Of a stretch of 64,000 nucleotides of DNA, positions 42,511 through 48,905 are shown in pieces. The position numbers were made by a program, and so were the translations under genes. The notes below the pieces were generated by a model that saw only the letters and a program-made list of their open reading frames with translations, was not told where the DNA came from and made no database searches. The stretch spans positions 219,272-283,271 of the forward strand of contig JALUYI010000019.1 in assembly GCA_027013095.1 (NCBI GenBank). Direction: 5' to 3'. Source of the stretch: Paracoccaceae bacterium. Lineage in GTDB: Bacteria > Pseudomonadota > Alphaproteobacteria > Rhodobacterales > Rhodobacteraceae. Numbering within the stretch: position 1 is the stretch's first letter; every line of letters begins with the position of its first letter.

Positions 42511-42916
42511 GCGATTCCGAATTTGCGGCCAGATTTTCAGGCCGATCCCATTGCGGCAAATTTGCCGCTATTGCAGCAGGTCTTATGCGGGCTTTCCTAG
42601 TCATATTCCCGCTTCAGGTCAATGTGGGATACGGGTATTTGACCAATCGCGACCGAATAACACAATTGTTTCGTTTTAGAGAACAAAAAGGGACGAACGG
42701 CCACGATTTTGTGACATTTTCGCACTATATCATGCGCCGCGCGCAACCGTTGCACCGGTTGCATGCCGGCTGCATGGTGGTCGGGTCCCGTCGCCCCAGC
42801 TGTTTGACGACGCGGCTGATTTGGTAAATTTAGCAAATCAGATGATGAATTTTTGCTTGAACCTTGCTAGGTTTGCGCGAAAGGGCAAGAAAAACCACAA
42901 ATTCGAGAGTCTTGAC
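42511..42916. other. 406-base intergenic region between helicase and PepSY gene
   Basis: No gene that I can support. On the minus strand a weak promoter for the helicase may be TTGACC (42617-42622) with TAGGAA (42594-42599) 17 bases on. A perfect 16-bp palindrome GCGGCAAATTTGCCGC (42553-42568) would lie in the helicase mRNA leader. Around 42730-42775 there are overlapping GCAACCG/CGGTTGC/GGCTGCATGG elements. The PepSY-side operator is listed separately. Confidence 0.4.
42816..42841. promoter_or_regulatory. 26-bp palindrome upstream of PepSY gene, candidate operator
   Basis: Arms CTGATTTGGTAAA and TTTAGCAAATCAG form an inverted repeat with 12 of 13 positions paired (one G-G mismatch per arm). 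TTGACG at 42804-42809 stands just upstream, and TAAATT within the palindrome could serve as a -10, although the spacing of 15 is short. The position fits a repressor site for the gene starting at 42917. The AT-rich symmetric form recalls metal-regulator boxes, but I cannot match it to a named one. Confidence 0.5.
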
Positions 42917-43558
42917 ATGATCAGCCTACTGAAAAACCTGCACGGGTGGCTCGGCCTTGTCGTGCTGCCGTGGATCATCCTGATGGGGCTGACGGGCCTT
43001 TATCTGAACCACGCTGATCTGGTCTATAAATATCTGCCAAAGCCTGGCTATGACGAGGCGCGCTTTGACCAGTGGCCGGATCCGACGCCTCTCAACCGGG
43101 CCGAAGCTCAGGCCGTCGCGTCAAGCGCCTTTCCCGGGCAAAAACTGATCCCACTTTCGCAAAACACCTATCACGGACGCGACGTCATCGAGTTTGAGGC
43201 CGAGACCGGCCGCGCAATTATCGCCGTCAAAACAGGGCATTACTGGGTCAAGACACGCTATACGCGCAAAACCTACGATCCCAAGGGGCGCCTGCTGGAC
43301 ACCAAGATCTACTGGGATTCGCTGTTCCGAACCCTGCATGCGCGCGGTTGGGCGACCGGATGGCTGGGCACATGGCTTGCCGATCTGACCGCCGGTGCGA
43401 TGGTGCTGTTCGGGCTGACCGGGATCATCCTGTTCGTGGCCTCGCGTCGTGGCGGAAAAGGCGGGGGGAAAGGCGGCGGCAAAGCGGCCCTTGGCGGTCG
43501 GCTGGAGGTAGCGCGCTCGAACATTCCGCGCCCCAAACGGATCAAACTGAAAAGCTGA
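42917..43558 (+). CDS. PepSY-associated transmembrane protein
   Basis: 213 residues from ATG 42917; the frame extends back to 42821 but would then start inside a palindrome. The N-terminal LLKNLHGWLGLVVLPWIILMG is the His-containing first helix of the PepSY-TM family (His9), followed by a periplasmic PepSY-like region (about 60-140), then a second helix (about 160-180: LADLTAGAMVLFGLTGIILF). The tail is Gly/Lys-rich (GGKGGGKGGGK) and basic. PepSY-TM proteins often accompany iron-siderophore or ferric-reductase functions; no such gene is adjacent. Only the two-helix part of the family is present. Confidence 0.8.
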   Translation: MISLLKNLHGWLGLVVLPWIILMGLTGLYLNHADLVYKYLPKPGYDEARFDQWPDPTPLNRAEAQAVASSAFPGQKLIPLSQNTYHGRDVIEFEAETGRAIIAVKTGHYWVKTRYTRKTYDPKGRLLDTKIYWDSLFRTLHARGWATGWLGTWLADLTAGAMVLFGLTGIILFVASRRGGKGGGKGGGKAALGGRLEVARSNIPRPKRIKLKS

Positions 43559-43575
43559 AGGCGGGACGCCGCCGT

Positions 43576-45183
43576 TCAGATCTGCATCTCTTTCACCGCG
43601 GCCAGATGCAGTTTCGGATAATCCCGGGTCACCCGGTCGATATCCCATTGCAGGCGGGTCATGAAAACCGGATCGCCATCGTGATCGGCGGCCATGTGGC
43701 CCTTATTGGCGTCGATAAACCCGTCCACCACGTCTTTTGGTCCCGAGATCCAGCGTGCCGAGGTGAATTGCGTGGGCTCGAAGCGGACGGGAAGGTTGTA
43801 TTCCTGTTCAATTCGACTGGCCAGAACCTCGAATTGCAGCGGCCCAACCACGCCGATGATCCAACCCGAACCAATCATCGGCTTGAATAATTTGGCTGCG
43901 CCTTCCTCGGCAAATTGCGTCAGCGCCTTGTCCAGATGTTTCGCCTTCATCGGGTCGGCGGCCCGCACAGATTGCAACAATTCCGGGGCAAAGGAGGGGA
44001 TGCCAGTAAAGCGAATCTGCTCGCCTTCGCTCAAGGTGTCGCCGATGCGTAGCTGCCCGTGGTTGGGGATGCCGATGATATCGCCGCCCCAGGCCTCTTC
44101 GGCCAACCCGCGGTCGTTGGCCAGAAAAATGACCGGATTGCTGACGGCAAGCTGTTTTTTGCTGCGCACGTGAGTCAGTTTCATTCCGCGGCGAAAATGC
44201 CCGGCACAAAGCCGGACAAAGGCCACGCGGTCGCGGTGTTTGGCGTCCATATTGGCCTGAACCTTGAAAACGAAACCGGAAACCTTTGTTTCTGCGGGCG
44301 AGATTTGTCGCGGCTCGGCCGGGCAGGGCTGCGGAGGAGGGGCGAATGCGCCGATCCCGTTCATCAGCTCCTGCACCCCGAATGAGTTGATTGCGCTGCC
44401 GAACCAGATCGGGGTCATCGAGCCGTTCAGCACCGATTTTGCGTCAAAGGCGGGTAACAGATCGCGGGCCATTTCAATGCCTTCGCGCAGATCTGCAAGC
44501 AGATGGTCGGGGATATGCTCGACAAGTTTGGGGTCATCGAGACCGTTGATTTCGATGCTTTGCGCAACCCGATTCCGGTCCGCCCGGTCCATCAGTTGCA
44601 GGCGGTCGTTAATCAGATCATAACAGCCCAGAAACTCCCGGCCAACGCCGATTGGCCAGCTTGCCGGGGTGGCGTCGATGGCTAGATTTTCCTGAATTTC
44701 GTCGATTATTTCAATGACATCGCGGCTTTCCCTATCCATTTTATTGCAAAATGTCAGGATTGGCAGATCGCGCAAGCGGCAGACCTCGAACAGCTTTTGC
44801 GTCTGACTTTCAACGCCTTTGGCCCCATCGATCACCATGATCGCACAATCGACGGCTGTCAACGTGCGGTAGGTGTCCTCGGAGAAATCCGAGTGGCCGG
44901 GTGTGTCGACAAGGTTGAACCAATAGTCCTGAAACGGAAAGGACATGGCGCTGGCGGACACCGAGATGCCGCGGTCTTGCTCCATCTTCATGTAATCCGA
45001 GCGCGTGCGTCGGGCTTCGCCTTTGGCGCGCACCTGTCCCGCCATCTGGATTGCGCCGCCGTAAAGCAGAAATTTTTCCGTTAATGTCGTCTTGCCTGCA
45101 TCCGGGTGGCTTATAATGGCAAATGTTCGCCGCCGGGCAATTTCGGGCGGCAACTGGGGCTGGTTTGAAGCAAGGTCTGACAT
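43576..45183 (-). CDS. prfC: peptide chain release factor 3
   Basis: GTPase that recycles RF1/RF2 from the ribosome; 535 residues, close to E. coli RF3. The G1 loop SHPDAGKTTL is at 25-34, the G3 DTPGHSDFSEDTYRTL near 92 and the G4 CNKMDRE near 147. The open frame begins at 45321, but ATG 45183 gives the normal N-terminus; the extra upstream part has no family likeness. It converges with the PepSY gene, 17 bases apart. Confidence 0.96.
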   Translation of the reverse strand: MSDLASNQPQLPPEIARRRTFAIISHPDAGKTTLTEKFLLYGGAIQMAGQVRAKGEARRTRSDYMKMEQDRGISVSASAMSFPFQDYWFNLVDTPGHSDFSEDTYRTLTAVDCAIMVIDGAKGVESQTQKLFEVCRLRDLPILTFCNKMDRESRDVIEIIDEIQENLAIDATPASWPIGVGREFLGCYDLINDRLQLMDRADRNRVAQSIEINGLDDPKLVEHIPDHLLADLREGIEMARDLLPAFDAKSVLNGSMTPIWFGSAINSFGVQELMNGIGAFAPPPQPCPAEPRQISPAETKVSGFVFKVQANMDAKHRDRVAFVRLCAGHFRRGMKLTHVRSKKQLAVSNPVIFLANDRGLAEEAWGGDIIGIPNHGQLRIGDTLSEGEQIRFTGIPSFAPELLQSVRAADPMKAKHLDKALTQFAEEGAAKLFKPMIGSGWIIGVVGPLQFEVLASRIEQEYNLPVRFEPTQFTSARWISGPKDVVDGFIDANKGHMAADHDGDPVFMTRLQWDIDRVTRDYPKLHLAAVKEMQI

Positions 45184-45367
45184 GAGAGGCGATATAGGCG
45201 AGGGAACTATGAAGGGCAAGCCGTCTGCCGCAAAGATCGCATGCGGGGAAACCCTTGTCATAGGCGGGAGGGTTATCATGCCTTTGGTGTTCTCGGGATT
45301 GTGGCGACGAGGATATCCCAAACAATTTTTCGAAACGCTTTATTGACCCTCAATGGTTTTGAGGCCC

Positions 45368-45406
45368 AAAAAAGAGGAACCGTGCGCAATCTTCACGCAC
45401 GGCTCC
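45368..45406 (-). terminator. Rho-independent terminator of the Hint-domain gene
   Basis: On the minus strand GGAGCCGTGCG and CGCACGGTTCC form an 11-bp stem (one G-U pair) around a 9-base loop, followed by C, T, C and a run of six T. It begins 9 bases after the Hint gene stop. This is the clearest intrinsic terminator in the window. Confidence 0.85.
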
Positions 45407-45415
45407 CTGGGGGGT

Positions 45416-46495
45416 TTACCGAAATCCAACTTGCTTCAAGAGTGCCGAAGCTTCGTAGGATTTCAGTGACATCCGGCTTGCGACAGCCGAAACTTGTGGT
45501 GTTCGTTCGATTTCTGGAAACAACTCGATAATTTCAGCGCGACTGTCCTCGGCGAGGCTATCTAGCGTTGTCTTGTTGATATGCAGGCTTTCCGAGGGGA
45601 TGCCTTCGGAAAAGATGATCTCGTGATTGTCAAAAAGGATGTGGTAATATTCGACTGTCCCGCCTTCGCGGCGGTAGATTGTATCGCCATTCACCAAATC
45701 GCGGGCCTTGACCAGAACTTCGTGGCTGCCAAGCATGACCTCGGCGCGCCAATCGGCCAGCAGGATACGGTGTTGTGGGCTGACGATCAGGTCGGAATGG
45801 TTGCCAAGAGTGCCCTTACTGATAACGATCGGGGCGAGGTGGCCATAAGCCGGGGTGCTGCGCCCGCCAACCCAGCGCACGGCTTGCGGGCCGTTGTCCT
45901 TGGTCGCAATCAGGTCGCCCTCGACAATATCTTGCACCAGTTTTTCGTTGCCGTCGGCCATCAGGATCATCGAGCCGCGGGCAAAACACACACAGGTGTA
46001 GTCTGAGTAGTGAAACTCACCGGGGTCTTCGTTGGCGTCGATCAAGGTGTATTCCATGCCCGGAACAAGCGGGTTCATTGGTAGGAGGTATTCGCCGCGG
46101 CCGCTGTGGGCGTCGGTGCTGTCATGAATGATGAATGCCTCTACTTTTGAGCCGTCATTGCCCATGAATGTCAGACGACTGTCCAACTCCAGCCCTTGTC
46201 CCAACGTGCCGATTTCCGAGCCTGATTCTGTATCATGGCCGTCACTATTTGCCTGTGAATGGTCGGCGCTGCCATCGTCTTGCGAATCGGGTGAAACCAG
46301 CATTTCCCGGGGGGTTGCGGTGCCGGAAAAGACGTAGGTATCGCCGACGAATGAGTCGGAGGCGCTAGCGGCACCCTCGCCGGCGTTGACGCCTGAAGTC
46401 ACCACGAAATCGGACCCGTAATAGACATTACAAATCTCGCTGTCTGAATCGCTCACGCTCATACCAGAATTACCATACGCATTGGAGAATGGCAC
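45416..46495 (-). CDS. Hint-domain (hedgehog/intein-type) protein
   Basis: 359 residues. The N-terminal ~165 residues are Asp/Ser/Gly-rich and acidic, without a classical signal peptide. The C-terminal half is a Hint domain of the type common in Rhodobacteraceae: the splice-type Cys region CVCFARGSMILMADG (about 168-182), VEGDLIATKDNGPQAVRWVGG, SPQHRILLADW, and YHILFDNHEIIFSEGIPSESL. Family members are thought to self-process or act in secreted RTX-type proteins; activity is unproven. The start is uncertain: GTG 46495 or ATG 46462, neither with a good ribosome binding site. It has its own promoter and terminator. Confidence 0.82.
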   Translation of the reverse strand: MPFSNAYGNSGMSVSDSDSEICNVYYGSDFVVTSGVNAGEGAASASDSFVGDTYVFSGTATPREMLVSPDSQDDGSADHSQANSDGHDTESGSEIGTLGQGLELDSRLTFMGNDGSKVEAFIIHDSTDAHSGRGEYLLPMNPLVPGMEYTLIDANEDPGEFHYSDYTCVCFARGSMILMADGNEKLVQDIVEGDLIATKDNGPQAVRWVGGRSTPAYGHLAPIVISKGTLGNHSDLIVSPQHRILLADWRAEVMLGSHEVLVKARDLVNGDTIYRREGGTVEYYHILFDNHEIIFSEGIPSESLHINKTTLDSLAEDSRAEIIELFPEIERTPQVSAVASRMSLKSYEASALLKQVGFR

Positions 46496-46884
46496 AGCCC
46501 GTTCGGATCACAACACTTGTCGATCCTAGGCAATCCCCACCGCCATGGTCGGGACTCAGAATAAGGCCAAAATGAGAAAAAGTCAATAAATCAGGAGGTT
46601 CGTGGGCAAAACTAAGGCATTGTCTAAGATTTGGAAACAACGCATAACTTCCAACCTGTACCATTTCCTATCCCTCACTATTGGCGCGTCTTTCGGGGGG
46701 ATTATTTCGGGAAATATGCAACCATACCGTTAACGCGATTTGGAATCTTTGGTTAAAATGATTCTGATTTGACGAAAATTGTCAGAACTTTGGCCCTTGA
46801 ACGAATCGGGCAGGGACGCATAGCTTGACCACGCGCTGCAAGCCTCTAGTCTCGCCACGGTATGTTTATGAAAGGGAGCAGGTC
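46496..46884. other. 389-base divergent intergenic region, Hint gene / SDR
   Basis: Noticeably more A/T-rich than its surroundings, with no supportable gene. It contains the Hint gene promoter (listed separately). On the SDR side I see only weak promoter-like pairs, such as TTGAAC near 46797 and CATAGC near 46820. A GGGAG ribosome binding site precedes the SDR start. Confidence 0.5.
46558..46586 (-). promoter_or_regulatory. sigma-70-type promoter of the Hint-domain gene
   Basis: Minus strand TTGACT (46586-46581) and TATTCT (46563-46558) with a 17-base spacer; five and four matches to consensus. Transcription would start near 46551, giving a 5' leader of about 56-90 bases depending on the start codon. 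Confidence 0.55.
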
Positions 46885-47664
46885 ATGGATTTGGGGATAG
46901 CCGGGAAATGGGCGATTGTCTGCGCCAGTTCAAAAGGGCTGGGTCTTGGATGTGCGCGGGCATTGGCTGCTGAAGGTGTTAATCTGGTCATGAACGGCCG
47001 TACCGCTGAGACGTTGGAGGCGGCTGCAGATGCGGTGCGGCGCGATTTCGGGGTCGACGTGCGCGCTGTTGCCGCCGATATCACCACCGAGGCCGGGCGG
47101 GCGGAGGTTCTGGCGCAATGCGCGGCACCGGACATCCTTGTAACCAATGCCGGAGGCCCGCCGCCGGGTCTGTGGTCGGAGTGGGAGCGCGAGGATTTCA
47201 TCCGGGCACTTGATGCCAATATGCTCAGCCCGATCGCGATGATGAAGGCGGTGTTGCCCGGGATGATGACGCGGAAATGGGGGCGCGTTGTCAATATCAC
47301 CTCGCAATCTGTGAAATCACCGATTGCCGTGCTCGGCCTGTCCAATGCGGCGCGTGCAGGCCTGACGGGCTATGTCGCAGGAACCGCGCGGCAGGTGGCC
47401 GGCGCAGGAGTCGTCGTAAACAACCTCTTGCCAGGCATCCATGCGACTGATCGGGCGGTGTCGCTTGATACCGGGGTTGCGCAAGCACGGGGAATTTCCC
47501 TGGAGGAGGCACGCACAGCTCGCAGTGCCACGATTCCTGCGGGCCGCTATGGCTCAACGGCGGAATTTGGCGCAACCTGCGCCTTCATGTGCTCGCAATT
47601 TGCTGGCTATATGGTCGGCCAGAATATCTTGCTGGACGGAGGTGCGATCAATGCAACTCTTTAG
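46885..47664 (+). CDS. atypical short-chain dehydrogenase/reductase-like protein
   Basis: 259 residues from ATG 46885, with GGGAG upstream. It has a Rossmann SDR fold with NAG (TNAGGPPPG, about 91-99) and VNNLLPG intact, but two signatures are changed: the dinucleotide motif reads CASSKGLGLG in place of TGxxxGxG, and the catalytic YxxxK position reads SNAAR (Tyr to Ser, Lys to Arg). This fits the SDR-like group described as resembling 3-oxoacyl-ACP reductase but lacking the catalytic tetrad. It may bind a nucleotide without classical activity. No operon partner; mobile-element remnants begin right after it. Confidence 0.82.
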   Translation: MDLGIAGKWAIVCASSKGLGLGCARALAAEGVNLVMNGRTAETLEAAADAVRRDFGVDVRAVAADITTEAGRAEVLAQCAAPDILVTNAGGPPPGLWSEWEREDFIRALDANMLSPIAMMKAVLPGMMTRKWGRVVNITSQSVKSPIAVLGLSNAARAGLTGYVAGTARQVAGAGVVVNNLLPGIHATDRAVSLDTGVAQARGISLEEARTARSATIPAGRYGSTAEFGATCAFMCSQFAGYMVGQNILLDGGAINATL

Positions 47665-47741
47665 GGTGCAAACCCATTAATCCAGTGAATCCTTTTCCAG
47701 CCGAGCACTGGGTGGTGGTGTTCCGGTCGGCTTGAATCAAT

Positions 47742-47870
47742 GGCGTCTCCACCGGTTGGGTCGATGAACAGGTGCAGGCCATAGGCTTGTCCGGCATCTT
47801 CAGGAGCACCGTGTCAAAGCTGTGCAAGATTGACCGATCCGATGAACAACGATGGAGTGTGTTCTTGTGA
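47742..47870 (+). pseudogene. IS256/Mutator-type transposase fragment (middle part)
   Basis: A 42-codon in-frame remnant. The stretch GWVDEQVQAIGLSGIFRSTV continuing SKLCK corresponds to the region before the first catalytic Asp in IS256-family transposases (typical form: VDELVQAMGMSGISKSQVSRLCEEID). It then degenerates and meets TGA at 47868. Too short to function. Confidence 0.6.
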
Positions 47871-48172
47871 CCAATGCCGCCACGTGACATCCCAGGGCGT
47901 GGACCCATAAACCAAGGGCCTCCATAGGATTCCTTCCTTCTGTTGCAGGCTCGGTTATTATCCCCCGCGGTTGAAGAACCCGGCACGCTGGGTGATGGGG
48001 CGCCGTGCAATTAACTTCCCAGGACAGAACCGGCGGATGCTCGCGGTGTCGGGCGCGTGTTCCGCCGCGTGAACAGGTAAGAGATGACCACGAAAATACA
48101 TTGCTCATGACAACCATACGGGCCGTATTGCTGGCGTTTTCGGCTGCGGCAGGTTCCACGCAGGCGGCGCAT

Positions 48173-48349
48173 TCAGCCCTCGCTGCGCTCGTATCGGCCT
48201 GCCGGTCGGCTTTCCGCATCCAGCATCGCATTCAACGCCTCATCGACCGTGCCACGCACCATCTCGCCAAGGTGATCGCGAATGCGCGCCTCGTCGACAT
48301 GAATGATCCTTCCCATCCCTTTAGGTTTCTCGTTCTCGTCCATTCTCAT
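48173..48349 (-). pseudogene. IS256/Mutator-type transposase N-terminal fragment
   Basis: 58 codons from ATG 48349 to TGA 48173. The segment GEMVRGTVDEALNAMLDAE followed by GRYERSEG is the conserved N-terminus of IS256-family transposases (typical: VRGTVEETLNAMLDAEADRL..GRYERSEARRDTRAG). The conserved sequence stops abruptly after the YERSE motif. It lies on the opposite strand to the other IS256 fragment at 47742. Confidence 0.7.
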
Positions 48350-48408
48350 CTTCTTTCAGAAAGTCTGAAAGAAACCGTCGTCAAAAGCAAATGTGCGAAA
48401 GATTCTGT

Positions 48409-48689
48409 ACGTTATCCCGGAATCGGGCAGGCCATACCACTGTTGCAGAAAATAAATCCGGAGCATCACCCTTTTCGCGACATTTCCTGCGGAAATACCT
48501 TGCCGGGTAGTGGCAAGCGGCATCTGCGGGCGGCCCTTGCGCGGTTTGGAGCAATGCGGCGAAATCGAGAGCCTCGAGATGCGCCCACGGCACCACTGCA
48601 TCCATCTCTCCAAGAAAAACCTCCCGCTTGGTCCACTTCTTCTTGTGGGCCTGCTCAAGCGACGAAAAACTCCGCCGTTTCAAAGCCAC
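48409..48689 (-). pseudogene. IS5-family transposase N-terminal remnant, frameshifted
   Basis: Read from GTG 48689, frame one gives KKWTKREVFLGEMDAVVPW, the IS5-type N-terminus. After about 45 codons the match jumps to another frame (PHCSKPRKGRPQMPLAT) and, after some 30 extra bases, to MLRIYFLQQWYGLPDSG. So at least two frame-disrupting changes are present, and homology ends near 48409. Non-functional. Confidence 0.75.
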
Positions 48690-48801
48690 ATCTCCCGTAA
48701 GTGCTGCCAGAATTATAGCACCAAAACTACGGCGGTGCTCAGAGATTCCGTGAGGAAGCTCTGAACAAAAGGGCTTTGCCTTGCAAGGGGCCTCACGAGA
48801 A

Positions 48802-48837
48802 ATTGTGTGCAAGATATTGTGTGCAACGGTATACAAT
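48802..48837. promoter_or_regulatory. repeated GntR-like operator upstream of acnA
   Basis: ATTGTGTGCAA occurs at 48802-48812 and again at 48816-48826; the second copy continues into CGGTATACAAT (48827-48837), giving an interrupted inverted repeat ATTGT..ACAAT, with the outer five and two inner positions paired. Such ATTGTxTxC..GTATACAAT forms are seen for GntR-family (FadR-type) regulators. It lies 69 bases before the acnA start, directly beside the IS5 remnant. Confidence 0.45.
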
Positions 48838-48905
48838 ATCACTTGCGAGGCGCCGGTTTGGCCGCTATGACTGGTGCCAAATGCCATTCTAGCAGGAGAA
48901 GCCCC

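Larger units (their letters stand above)
47665..48770. mobile_element. decayed insertion-sequence region
   Basis: About 1.1 kb between the SDR gene and the acnA promoter. Three transposase fragments from two IS families lie in mixed orientation (listed separately), none complete. The remaining bases, mainly 47871-48172, hold only frames without recognisable family features. A 9-bp stem hairpin, TTCTTTCAG/CTGAAAGAA, is at 48351-48373. GAGGAAGCTCTGAAC at 48752-48766 resembles a terminal repeat of IS5-type elements and may mark the right edge. Confidence 0.65.

Noticed and set aside
46770..46784. TGA-N9-TCA match to the RirA-type iron box upstream of the SDR gene
   Set aside because: Too short and loose a pattern to carry weight in an A/T-rich stretch, and the gene has no iron link.
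47648..48231. Minus-strand frames of 120 and 143 codons after the SDR gene
   Set aside because: No recognisable features, and they overlap transposase fragments on either strand; treated as mobile-element debris.
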